Source of the DNA: Plantago ovata
Taxonomy: Eukaryota > Streptophyta > Magnoliopsida > Lamiales > Plantaginaceae
Length of the DNA: 64,000 nucleotides
NCBI GenBank assembly: GCA_028274465.1
Contig: CM051458.1
Coordinates: forward strand, 57,773,253-57,837,252
Reading direction: 5' to 3'
This document shows positions 54,244-64,000 of this stretch, in pieces (positions within the stretch are counted from its first letter, which is position 1; every line of letters starts with the position of its first letter). A program made the translations under genes and the position numbers. The notes under the pieces are model-generated. The model had not been told where the DNA came from. It made no database searches and saw only the letters and a list, made by a program, of their open reading frames with translations.

Positions 54244-55152
54244 TTTATTGGACAATATTAATATGCAAGGAACGTTTGTGAGGAAACAAACCACCTGTAG
54301 TGTAGGGTTCTTTGATGATACGGTCCCTTCATTCTCGAATACTCGAATGAGTCTAGAATATGGTTATGTGTCTATTCTAATTACTCCATTCGTGGTTTCT
54401 CAATCTTATTAGTCGATCTATGAATTATTTCCAAACACCATTTTGACATATTCACATACGGTGGCCACCGATTTGTGATCGCACTAAATATTAGAAGTGA
54501 GTATTCTCTCCTTGTATCTATTACGGAGGAATGAATCCTATATTGGCCCAATCACTCACACCATATGCTTCCTAATGTACCCAACGCATGCCTTATCTAC
54601 CCTACTTTAAGAGTGCAAGCGTTGCGCATGGTCAAAGCACATTATTTCACATATGTTGTAGTATTGGCCTCAAGTCTAAGGACTACTAACATCACCCTAC
54701 ACACCGATACTACCATAGACACTTAAATAGCTTTACCAAATGGTTTCTCGGTCCGGTATGCCAACACTCTCCAAAGTGTCCATATGTTCATTATGAATAA
54801 CCAAGTTCATTCGTAGCAGTGAGACCTACTACATCCTCGAAGGATCTAATGCAACATATGCTAGCTTCAATCGCATCATTGATATCCCGTATCTCAATGA
54901 CCTTCAGCTAGTGGCTTATTTTAGGACTTAATTATTGATACACAAGCTCCCACTAACTAGGTGATTACCTTAAGTCCTTGGGAACATTTTATCGAATAAT
55001 TCAAACAACCAAATAATATATTCATAAAAATGTAATGCCAATTGTATTTAATAATGTATAGATAAATGAACATAAATAAATAACAATAACTGAATGTGAT
55101 CAAGTATATATCGTCCCTATCGTAGGTTGTCTCTAGGACATATATACTTTCA
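54244..55152 (-). repeat. Element B 3' LTR, second segment
   Basis: It continues the B LTR after the duplicated GACAA (54239-54243) and ends ATATATACTTTCA at 55152. It matches 63120-64000 of the right LTR. Confidence 0.92.
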
Positions 55153-55163
55153 ATCTCCCACTT
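55153..55163 (-). promoter_or_regulatory. Element B polypurine tract
   Basis: On the minus strand AAGTGGGAGAT lies directly before the LTR start TGAAAGTATATA. Confidence 0.85.
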
Positions 55164-55166
55164 GGC

Positions 55167-56005
55167 CTAGAGCCAATCACCTACGTGTCTAACACCTATG
55201 TTGTTGAAATGTCTAACATGTTTGTCAATGTTGAACACTTTGGTGAAAGGATCTGCCACATTTTCCTCAGTGGAAACTCGTTCTATAGATACTTCTCCTC
55301 TAGCTATCATCTCTCTAATTAGATGATACTTTCTAGGTACATGCTTATTCTTGTTAGTGGATCTTGGTTCCTTTGCTTGTGCAACAGCGCCTTCGTTGTC
55401 GCAGTAGACCGTTATAGGACTACTATTAGGAACTACCCCTAGTTCCTTTAGGAATTCTGAAATCCAGACAGCCTCCTTGGAGGCTTCTGCAGCAGCAATG
55501 TACTCGGATTCGGTTGTAGAATCAGCCAAGGTGGATTGCTTTGAACTCTTCCAAGTGACGGCTCCACCATTGAGTGTAAACACATACCCAGTTTGTGATT
55601 TGTAGTCGTCTGGGTCCGATTGGAAATCAACATCGACATAACCACTCATTCGCAACTCTTGTTGTCCACCATATACAAGAAAGGAATCTTTAGTTCTTCT
55701 AAGATACTTAAGAATTGCTTTCACAACCGTCCAGTGTTCATACCTGGATTTTGTTGGTGTCGACAAGTACAACTAAGTGCATAGGCCACATTTGGCCATG
55801 TACAGTTCACGGCATACATGATAGATCCAATAGCTGATGCATATGGGACCCTTTTCATGTGTTCGATCTCCTCATCAGTAGAAGGACTATCCTTCGCAGT
55901 GAGAGCGACGCCATGTCTAGCTGGTAAGAAACCTTTATTGGATCCATCCATATTAAAGCGTTTCACTATTTTGTCGACATATGTGGACTGTGATAACCCT
56001 AACAA
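55167..56005 (-). pseudogene. Element B RT C-terminus and RNase H
   Basis: Frame 56005-55721 holds the RT thumb and connection (LGLSQSTYVDKIVKRFNMDG, PYASAIGSIMYAVNC). After a frameshift near 55750, frame 55772-55167 holds RNase H: YLSTPTKSRYEHWTVVKAIL, GYVDVDFQSDPDDYKSQTGY, STTESEYIAAAEASKEAVW, VYCDNEGAVAQAKEP and NVADPFTK. The sequence style (LRRTKDSFLVYGG) is that of TAR/Angela/Tork elements. Confidence 0.88.
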
Positions 56006-56601
56006 TCTTCGGGATCTATCCCTATGGATTTGATTCCAAGAATGTAATAGGCTTCACCTAAGTCTTTCATCGAGAAAGTCTTAGATAACCACTCCTTTGT
56101 GGATCGTAACATTTGGACATTGTTTCCCATGATTAATATGTCATCAACATATATAACCATGAAAACAATTCCAGCATCGCTGCGTTTAACATAAACGCAT
56201 GGATCTTCCGCACATCTGATGTAGTCAAACGATTTGACGGCTTCATCAAGGCGAATATTCCAACTCCTTGAGGCTTGCTTTAGTCCATAAATGGATCTCT
56301 TTAGCTTGCAAACTAATTTGGGATTTGACGTAGATGTAAAACCTTCAGGTTGTATCATATACACATCTTCCTCGAGATTTCCGTTAAGGAAAGCAGTTTT
56401 CACATCCATTTGCCAAATCTCATAATCATAGTATGCTGCTATAGCAAGTAAAATTCGAATAAACTTAAGCTTGGCTACTGGTGAAACAGTTTGGTCATAA
56501 TCGATACCATATCGTTGACTATAACCTTTCGCCACTAGTCTAGCCTTGTATGTCTGTATGTTGCCATCAGCATCTGTTTCCTCTTGAAAACCCATTTGCA
56601 A
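55999..56601 (-). pseudogene. Element B reverse transcriptase
   Basis: Motifs in order: YKARLVAKGYSQRYGIDYDQ, SPVAKLKFIRILLAIAA, MDVKTAFLNGNLEEDVYMIQ, SIYGLKQASRSWNIRLDEAV and the catalytic YVDDILIMGNN. The first residues overlap the preceding frame (57458-56535), which carries WVFKRK, so a frameshift lies near 56570. The frame exits at 55999 into the thumb region, another frameshift. Confidence 0.9.
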
Positions 56602-57904
56602 CCGATAGGTCTAACCCCTTCTGGTGCATCAACCAAGTCCCATACTTGATTCTCATACATTGAGTCTATTTCGGATTTCATGGCTTCTTGCCACCTGCTT
56701 GAATCAATGTCCAACATTGCTTCTTTGTAAGTCTTAGGGTCATCTTTGTGAGATAAGTCAAGTTCAAACTTGTCATCTTCCAAGAGTAAACTTATCTTCT
56801 TGGAAGCTCTCACTTCTAACCTTTTAGACCGACGGAGTGCGGGTTTGTTTGGCTGTATTGGCTGTATATCCTGATTGTGAGATGGTTCAACTTGTTCAAT
56901 CTGTTGAACAGTTGAAGGCGGGTCAGATGCTACAGTTGCACGTGGTTCAGGTGCAACGGTTGCAACTGCATCCTTGGGAGTTGGTTCCGACATGACTTGT
57001 TGAATCGTTCCAGCCGGTTCAGTCAATGTCGACTTGGTAGGTGCATTTTGGGAACTAGTCAAATTTCCTAAAATGCTCCCACTGGCTGGCAGATATCTAC
57101 CCAGAGATGTGCTCGAACCATAAGATCCTCCTTGAGCTCCCACTGAATCATTGTCACAACCATTTGACAATTCATTAACCTCAATGTTATCTTCTTGTTC
57201 TTGGATTTCCTCGAGTTCTATCTCATTTCTACTATGTTGCTTGAAGACATAATCATCTTCCAGAAAGGCAGCCTGTCTGGAAACAATGATGTTATGTTCC
57301 CCAGGCAGGTAGAAGTAGTAACCCTTGGTTTCCTTAGGATATCCAATAAAATAACATTTCTCACTTTTGGGTTCCAGTTTCCTGCGAGCATTATTTTCAC
57401 ATATGTTGGACAACCCCAGGCATGCATATGTGAAAGACTTGGCTTCTTGCCATACCATAACTCATACGGTATTTTCTCGACTGATTTGGATGGAACCCTA
57501 TTCAGAATATAGATTGAGTCTAGTAACGCGTATCCCCATAAGAAGATTGGAAGAGTTGTGAAATTCATAATGGATCTTACCATGTCTAACAAAGTTCGAT
57601 TTCTCCTTTCAGAAACACCATTCATTTGTGGTGTTCCTGGTGGAGTCCATTGCGATTGAATTCCATTTAGCTTTAAGTAATCCAAAAATTCTTTACTTAA
57701 GTATTCTCCTCCTCGATCTGATCGAAGAGTCTTAATACTTCTTTCAAGTTGTTTCTCTACTTCAGCCTTATACTCTTTGAACTTCTCAAAGGCTTCAGAT
57801 TTGTGTTTCATAAGATACACATAGCCAAACCTAGAGAAATCATCGGTAAAGGTTATGAAGTAAGAATACCCACCCCTAGCTTGAGTTTTAAAAGGTCCAC
57901 ACAC
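56535..57904 (-). pseudogene. Element B integrase and RT linker
   Basis: The integrase core is in frame 57904-57218: MCGPFKTQARGGYSYFITFT, DDFSRFGYVYLM, LRSDRGGEYLS, TPQMNGVSERRNRTLLDMV, giving the second Asp and the Glu of the DDE triad. The first Asp of the usual LIHSDVCGP lies at or just before the frame start. A shift near 57420 leads to frame 57458-56535 with GYPKETKGYYFY, a Ser/Pro/Gln-rich linker and the RT start (SEIDSMYENQVWDLVDAPEG). Confidence 0.86.
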
Positions 57905-57932
57905 ATCAGAGTGAACTAACTCAAGTACTTGT

Positions 57933-58703
57933 TTAGCACGAGTACCTTTTCCGGAAAAAAGGTTTCTTGATCATTTTTCCTTTAAGACATGATTCACAAT
58001 TCCCATATGATTCAAAATCAAATGGTGCTAAATAGTCTAACTTTCTTAACCTTGCAATTCTTGTGTCATTCATGTGACCAAGTCTGCAATGCAACAAGTA
58101 AGTGATATTTCTTGAATTATCAAGCTTTGGTCGTTTGTTTTGTATATGAAATAAACTATGTCTACATTCAAGTAAGTACAAACCATTCATAAGAGGAGCA
58201 TTTCCAATATCAATACCATTATGTGAAAAATAACAATTATTATTGGCAAAACGGAAGGAAAACCCTTCATTGTCTAACATAGGAATGGAAATAATGTTTC
58301 TTACAATAGAAGGAACGAAATAACAATTATTCAATTCTAAAACAAAACCCGAGGGTAAATTTAATCTATAAGTTCCAACACGTAAGGCAGCAACGGACGA
58401 TCCATTTCCTACGCGCAGATCAATTTCCCTTGGTCTAACCTGTCGGCTATCAATGAGCCCCTGCAAATTGTTACAAATGCGTGAGCCACAAGCAGTATCT
58501 AATACCCAACAATTCGAGTTTTGTGTAGAAATATTTATCTCAATGACAAACATACCTTGATGGGAGCCAGATGCACCATGCGTGGTCACAACTCCATCAG
58601 CAATTGCCTTCGGGCAGTCTCTCTTCCAATGTCCTTTCTGCTTGCAGTAAAGACACGTCTCCTTCTCCATGTTCACCACTTCTTCTGATTTCCAGCCTTG
58701 CAC
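57933..58703 (-). pseudogene. Element B zinc knuckle, protease and integrase N-terminus
   Basis: Zinc knuckle CLYCKQKGHWKRDC, then a protease with CWVLDTACGSRICNNLQGL (the catalytic Asp is kept and the usual Gly after Thr is Ala), VGNGSSVAALRVGTYRL and NNCYFVPSIVRNIISI. Next come the integrase zinc histidines and cysteines (LLHCRLGHMNDTRI ... CESCLKGKM). The frame ends near the integrase core, with a frameshift around 57930. Confidence 0.88.
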
Positions 58704-59420
58704 TTAAAAACCTTGGCCTTAGGTCCAACTTTGGCTTCTTGGTTTGCTTAGCCTTACCCTTTGAGCCATAGCCCTTAGGGTGAGCCTTCGCAGATGATCC
58801 AACCAACATAACAGACTTCCTCTTAGGTTGAGCCTGTTCATAGGTCTTAAGCATATTGTGGACTTCAGGAAGTGTAGCATCTTTGGCATTCATATTGTAA
58901 TTGATGATGAATGTGGAATATGAATCCGGCAATGATTGAAGGATGATGATGACTGAAACACGGTTCTCAAATTTGATTCCAGCAGTTGCCAGTTTCTCAA
59001 TGAGTCCAATCATCTTGAGCACGTGTTCAGATACATTCCCTCCTTCAGACATCCTCATTTTGAAGATTTCTCTAAGTAGATCAAACTCAACACTCTTAGA
59101 AACAGTTCCAAAGAGGCTTATGAGGTGCTCGAGCATTTCATATGGCATCATATTTTCATGTTGCCTTTGCAGCTCCATAGTCATTGCAGCTAGCATAACA
59201 CACTGTGCATTAGCAGCAGCATCTTGTGCTTCTGGTGAGCAACTTTGTCAAACTTAGCAAGCTCAGCAGCAGCAGTAGGAGGAGTGGGGATTGGTCCGTC
59301 CAAGACGTACTCAATTTTCTCTTGCCTAAGCACCAAACGAATGTTACGGATCCAATCCATAAAGTTTGGACCAGTAAGAGTGCATTTCTCCAAGATCATT
59401 CTTATGGATAAATTGGCCAT
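58597..59420 (-). pseudogene. Element B Gag
   Basis: It starts MANLSIRMILEKCTLTGPNF (59420), with the L-T-G-x-N-F/Y...W motif of Copia Gag and LRQEKIEYVLDGPIP. A frameshift near 59230 leads to frame 59196-58597: MLEHLISLFGTVSKSVEFDL, RMSEGGNVSEHVLKMIGLIE, LQSLPDSYSTFIINYNMNAK. It ends in a basic linker before the zinc knuckle. The capsid region is full length but broken. Confidence 0.86.
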
Positions 59421-59471
59421 CTTTTCAGACCTAGAGAAGTAAATAAATAAAACTGAAATTAATACTCCAAA

Positions 59472-60132
59472 GGGCTAATTACATACACACCCCCCGTTAG
59501 ATTAGCTTATTACATATCTTCCCTCGTCAAATTCACAATTAAATATGTTCCCTCCTTAGTTTAAATCAATTACATTGAGCCCCACGCTCTTGACTTTAGG
59601 CGAATTAAGGCTCCTTCCATATTTGATTCTTTCAACAGCCAAACAACCATATTAATTTTTTTTTTTTAAATTTCTTCTTCTTCTAGCTGTTATCGGAATC
59701 CGGTAGCAGCTCCGGACCGGAGCTGTTTAACAGCTCCATCTGGAGCTGTAGCAAATCCAATTCGGAGCTGCTTGCAGCTCCCAATCGGAGCTGCAACAAC
59801 TCCAGATCGGAGCTGCTTGTAGCTCCAGATCGGAGCTACTTGCAGCTCCGATCCGGAGCTTCTACCGGATTTTGGTGTCTACCGGATTCCGGTGGTGACT
59901 GACCGGAATCCGGTAGTTAGAAGATTAAGAAGAAGAAAGAAATTTTTTAAAAAAATGAAAAAGGAAAAAAAAGATTTGTAAACCTAAGGGCTTGTTTGTT
60001 TGTTAATGTTGGAGAGAAGAGAAATAGGTGGTCAAGTTTGATATGTAAAATGGGGTTATATGTAATTGTTGAACTAAGGAGGGAACATTTGTGATTAGAG
60101 GTTCCAGCAGGGGAGGTAGATGTAATATTCCC
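59472..60132. mobile_element. Mutator-like MITE, TSD TACTCCAAA
   Basis: Perfect 9-bp duplications, TACTCCAAA, lie at 59463-59471 and 60133-60141. The ends (GGGCTAATTACATAC and, inverted, GGGAATATTACATCT) are imperfect inverted repeats. Inner arms match again (TTCCCTCCTTAGTTTAA against TTCCCTCCTTAGTTCAA). The centre holds many GGAGCTG/CAGCTCC hairpins and ACCGGATTCCGG palindromes. There is no transposase. Confidence 0.85.
59685..59925. repeat. GGAGCTG/CAGCTCC hairpin cluster in the MITE
   Basis: About a dozen GGAGCTG or CAGCTCC words alternate (for example CGGAGCTGCTTGCAGCTCC). They are bracketed by GGAATCCGGTAG on both sides. Confidence 0.85.
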
Positions 60133-60141
60133 TACTCCAAA

Positions 60142-61254
60142 ATAACTTCTATGATCACAATCAGCGACTAAATAAACTAGGACTTTAGCTTTATTCAGTT
60201 CTCACTATTTTCACATTACTCCTGACCCCTTTAGAGAGTACGAACCATTATTTTACAATAGTTGTAGTGAGCCAAGATCCATGCTTGCACTATTATAGAC
60301 CCAACTATGGCTGATCACTATAATAATCAAACAGGTAGGTCTCCAAACCAATTGTACAATACAACTCTTGGTTGATCAAAACCATTTTGATCGATGTCCT
60401 CAAAATATGTCTCACGCTATGGCGACTCGACATAATTCAAGTAAGTCATAACCATCACACGGCACCAACAATGGCCCTATGAAGACAACTTTCTTACGGT
60501 AAACGGAGTAAGCACTATTGGTGCATATTACCCACGAGATTAGTAAGTCCATTTAACCTTCAATTATGATGGGTGACATCATACGATTTAATCGAGAACT
60601 TAAATAATTGGGGAACATTTAAATGGGGTATTTATCGCTTGACCAAGATCCCTAACATGCATCACATAATGGGTGCCGCCTACCCAAGGCTTATGCAATA
60701 CGGTCCAACAAGTAATGAGTGCTCGTCTACTCATACATATCAATTGCGGGACTAGCAAGTAATGGGTGCCGCCCCCATGCCATATGACAAATGAGGTCGG
60801 AGGAAACTAATGGGTTGTCGCTACCTACCCATACAATAAAAGTGGACTAACAGTATTTAAATATTAAATTGCATGTAGACATTCAACACATGTGATTGAT
60901 ACAACCGAGTTGGAGCATACAAGTAGTGTGTGGATATTATCTTATATGTAAGTCATAAATCTTAATTTATAAATTTTTTAAGAAATTTCCACAAACTTTT
61001 TGAACAAGTTTAATAATAATAATACTAATATAATAATAATAATAATAATATAGTCTTCCAAAGCATTACATTATTATAAATGAGTTTATAAACTATTATA
61101 AACTCCTAATACGTTACTAAATATTATAACTTATAGTTATGTCTCCAAACACTTTAATCACCTTCCAAAAGCAATTATTAGGGTTTTTTAAATAATTATA
61201 AACCCATTTATAAATTAAAAGGGAGGGAAAATCTTCAAACTCCCGTGGTACACT
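60142..61254 (-). other. Element B leader, non-coding
   Basis: The untranslated leader lies between primer-binding site and gag. It includes an AAT microsatellite at about 61011-61051 and no recognised gene. The short frames are not protein-like. Confidence 0.6.
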
Positions 61255-61485
61255 GGACATGGGAGTCAGCCTCTCGGGTAGTGAGGGGGACGCCTCTCAC
61301 AGGGGGCGGTCCGCCCCTCAACCATAGAGAGGCCAAGCCTCTCGGGCTGTGAGGGGCGGACCGCCTCTCCCGGGGGCGGTCCACCCCACGCTCCCAGAGG
61401 GCCAGGACTCTCGCGGTGATGGGAGGCGGTCCGCCCCACACTCCTGGCCTCTTGCGTGATGGGAGGTTGTCCGCCCCACACGAGC
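61255..61485. repeat. GC palindrome array in element B leader
   Basis: Repeated palindrome-like words GGGGGCGGTCCGCCCC, GGGCGGACCGCC and GGAGGCGGTCCGCCCCAC occur about every 40-60 bp, with AGGCCAAGCCTCTCGGG-type spacers. The surrounding leader is AT-rich, so the block stands out. Several frames are open through it as Gly/Pro/Arg-rich shadows. Confidence 0.85.
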
Positions 61486-61722
61486 GTTTGAACGTTTTTT
61501 TTTCATTTTTGATATGTCATTCCTTTCCATGTCTAGAACTCTTCTCCATAGCATTTTAGTTTGATTCGAGTTTTTGTGTTGACAAAGCTTGAAATTACTT
61601 TAAAAGGAGTTTCAAAGCTCCATACGACAAACCAAACCAAAAACTTTGTTTCTTAAAAGGGACAAAGGAGAGAAGAATTAAAAACATACAAAAGAATGAT
61701 AGGGAGCCAAGCTCCAGCGGGA
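61486..61722 (-). other. Element B leader, non-coding
   Basis: Mixed-composition sequence up to the assembly gap. No feature recognised. Confidence 0.5.
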
Positions 61723-61822
61723 NNNNNNNNNNNNNNNNNNNNNNNNNNNNNNNNNNNNNNNNNNNNNNNNNNNNNNNNNNNNNNNNNNNNNNNNNNNNNN
61801 NNNNNNNNNNNNNNNNNNNNNN
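61723..61822. other. Assembly gap, 100 N
   Basis: There are exactly 100 N, the usual placeholder for a gap of unknown size. The left flank ends GCTCCAGCGGGA and the right begins CCAGCGGAGTA, sharing CCAGCGG. The two contig ends may overlap or a repeat may lie in the gap. Confidence 0.98.
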
Positions 61823-62088
61823 CCAGCGGAGTACTATCTCCATTTTTGCCAGTTTCTTTCCAACGTAAATGTAGTAGCCAAACTACTAATGTAATTTATT
61901 TCCTTCCTTTAAATCTAATACAAAGAATCTGGAAATAAAATTACCTACAGTAATAAAATCCATGTTTTATTTCCTTTCCTTTCTTAAAACCATTTAAAAT
62001 ATGGAAACTTTAAACGTAAATATACATATAATAATCCACAACAACAATAATTATAAATCATAAATGAATATAGTCATGATTCAGCCTA
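61823..62088 (-). other. Element B leader next to primer-binding site
   Basis: AT-rich non-coding sequence. Nothing further recognised. Confidence 0.5.
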
Positions 62089-62100
62089 GCTCTGATACCA
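62089..62100 (-). promoter_or_regulatory. Element B primer-binding site (tRNA-iMet)
   Basis: On the minus strand it is TGGTATCAGAGC, 1 nt from the LTR end at 62102. Confidence 0.95.
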
Positions 62101-62101
62101 T

Positions 62102-64000
62102 TGTTAGTAAAAGTGATAAGAAATTGCCTCTAAGGCTAAGCAGCGGAAGTTTAAATTTTTTTCTTTTGATCTCACTAAACTGATATGACTATATTACATT
62201 TATTAAGCTAGGAGATATCACTTACGTGTCCTCCAGCAGATAGGCAAATTCACCGGGCAGCTGTTCTTCGATCTCCAGACAGAGCCTTGCAATCTCCTCG
62301 TCCGGCTGGTTGATTCCTTCTTCGTCAGAGATGAAATCTTCGTCAGCAGAATCTCCAAGATGGCTCATCAACAGGTTGATTATTCCCTTCGACCTTGGTA
62401 TCCACGGGCAGTGGTTTCTATCAAGAACGCTAGGCGGTTCTTCTGTTTGAGTTGATAGAGAGAATGAATATTTTCTTTCTGACTTTCAGAGAGAAAATAT
62501 TTTCACGTGTGTTGGAATAGAATGACAGACTTCTTTCTTTCTTTTGATTTAGTCAGTAAATTTGTTTAGAATATCACGTTAGATTTTATTATCCCAGCAA
62601 ATCTGATTGACTAGGAGACTTCAAAAGTCATCAACAAATCTAACAAACAGATAAATCAAACTATTAAAAGAAAGAGTTAAAAGAAAACAGGGAAAATAAA
62701 ATAAATAAATGAACAGAACACATGGGGCAGCAAAACGCTGCCCCGATTGCCATCGACCAGCAGTTGGGTTGACCCAGCTGCCTGGTTCTGTTTTATCTAT
62801 TTATTTTATTCTCCTTTCTTTATTGGACCTCATTCTAAATCCCGTCCAAATGCACAAGTCTTCAATTAATTAATTAAATCCAATTCAATTCAATTAATTA
62901 TATTTCTAAAATATATATTCCATATATAATGAATTAATATTAATCTAATTAATGATAATTCCATTATATTTATATATATAGCAATTCAACATTAATCTAA
63001 TTAATATTTAATCCTATATATATAGCTCGTTTGTAGAACCACCACCTTGAAGTGTGACCCATAGGGCCTTGCATATTAAGCAATAATCTAATTAAGGTCA
63101 CAATAAATTCCTAGACAATTTATCGGACAATATTAATATGCAATGAACGTTTGTGAGGAAAACAAACCACCTGTAGTGTAGGGTACTTTGATGATACGGT
63201 CCCTTCCTTCTCGAATACTCGAATGAGTCTAGAATATGGTTATGTGTCTATTCTAATAACTCCATTCGTGGTTTCTCAATCTTATTAGTCGATCTATGAA
63301 TTATGTCCAAACACCATTTTGATATATTCACATACGGTGGCCACCGGTTTGTGATCGCACTAAATATGAGAAATGAGTATTCTCTCCTTGTATCTATTAC
63401 GGAGGAATGAATCCTATCTTGGCCCAATCACTCACACCATATGCTTCCTAATGTACCCAACGCATGCCGTATCTACCCTACTTTAAGAGTGCAAGCGTAG
63501 CGCATGGTCAAAGCACATTATTTCACATATGTTGTAGTATTGTTGGCCTCAAGTCTAAGGACTACTAACATCACCCTACACACCGATACTACCATAGACA
63601 CTTAAATAGCTTTACCAATGGTTTCTCGGTCCGGTATGCCAACACTCTCCAAAGTGTCCATATGTTCATTATGAATAACCAAGTTCATTCGTAGCAGTGA
63701 GACCTACTACATCCTCGAAGGATCTAATGCAACATATGCTAGCTTCAATCGTATCATTGATATCCCGTATCTCAATGACCTTCAGCTAGTGGCTTATTTT
63801 AGGACTTAATTATTGACACACAAGCTCCCACTAACTTGGTGATTACCTTAAGTACTTGGGAACATTTTATCGAATAATTCAAACAACCAAATAATATATT
63901 CATAAAAATGTAATGTCAATTGTATATAATAATGTGTAGATAAATGAACATAAATAAATAACAATAACTGAATGTAATCAAGTACATATCGTCCCTATCG
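62102..64000 (-). repeat. Element B 5' LTR (runs off the window)
   Basis: It starts (plus-strand view) TGTTAGTAAAAGTG and matches 19246-20258 plus 54244-55118. Judging from the other copy, about 30 bp are missing beyond 64000. By eye the two LTR copies differ by scattered substitutions and small indels. Confidence 0.93.

Larger units (their letters stand above)
19246..64000 (-). mobile_element. Copia element B (TAR/Angela-like), split by element A
   Basis: It is on the minus strand, with the 5' LTR at the right (62102 to past the window end). It has an iMet primer-binding site, a long leader, gag-pol (59420 to 55167), a purine tract at 55153 and a 3' LTR split into 19246-20258 and 54244-55152. 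The pol order PR-INT-RT-RH defines Copia. RNase H motifs such as LRRTKDSFLVYGG and KSSKQSTLADSTTESEYIA resemble the TAR/Angela/Tork group. All domains survive, but several frameshifts break the polyprotein. The last ~30 bp of the right LTR and the outer target duplication lie beyond the window. Confidence 0.88.

Noticed and set aside
61235..61554. Gly/Pro/Arg-rich minus-strand frames in element B leader
   Set aside because: Three overlapping frames are all open because of the GC palindrome array. Codon content follows the repeat, not a protein.
61595..61938. Frames running through the N gap
   Set aside because: They are continuous only because N codons are not read as stops.

Overview
This is plant nuclear DNA from a repeat-dense, probably heterochromatic region of a flowering plant. 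It is built almost entirely of nested LTR retrotransposons: a Ty3/Gypsy chromovirus, an Athila-like Gypsy, and SIRE-like and TAR/Angela-like Ty1/Copia elements. Small hAT-like and Mutator-like elements sit inside them. I found no intact host gene. The only host-derived coding sequence I recognise is a scrambled histone H2B fragment inside a hAT-like element. One 100-N assembly gap lies at 61723-61822.
Layout. 1-4880: AT-rich DNA with a Stowaway-like end, a Helitron-like 3' end, a possible Harbinger transposase remnant, a solo LTR (2349-3312, TSD GAAAC) and a 19-copy ~40-bp minisatellite. 4886-16952: Gypsy element G1 (+, TSD GATGT) with very long LTRs and a gutted interior. Its 3' LTR is split by an Athila-like element (9520-15067, TSD ATCGG). 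That element carries hAT-like E1 (11228-12204, with the H2B fragment), and hAT-like E2 (12209-12800) sits exactly on E1's right boundary. 17492-18069: another hAT-like MITE. 19246 to the window end: Copia element B (-). Its left LTR was split by the SIRE-like Copia element A (20259-54238, -, TSD GACAA).
Inside element A. The order in element orientation is LTR, gag, pol, spacer, a very large third ORF (ORF3), LTR. A Gypsy chromovirus (G2) inserted into ORF3 (TSD ACTTG). A tandem duplication then copied part of A's left LTR, the ORF3 3' part and Gypsy sequence. Its breakpoint at 36927-36929 shows 3-bp microhomology. The second copy now keeps only a solo Gypsy LTR (40533-43060). A further Gypsy solo LTR (20570-23125) lies in A's left LTR, and a hAT-like MITE (33288-33786) interrupts G2 gag.
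Relative order from nesting: B is older than A, A is older than G2, and the tandem duplication came later. On the G1 side, G1 is older than the Athila-like element, which is older than E1, which is older than E2. Most coding regions carry frameshifts, stops or deletions. The longest intact frame is the 1181-codon G2 pol. The points most worth following are ORF3 of element A, the tRNA-like block with a pairing D arm in the Gypsy LTRs, the H2B capture, the chained palindromes before the Athila TATA box, and the duplication junction.
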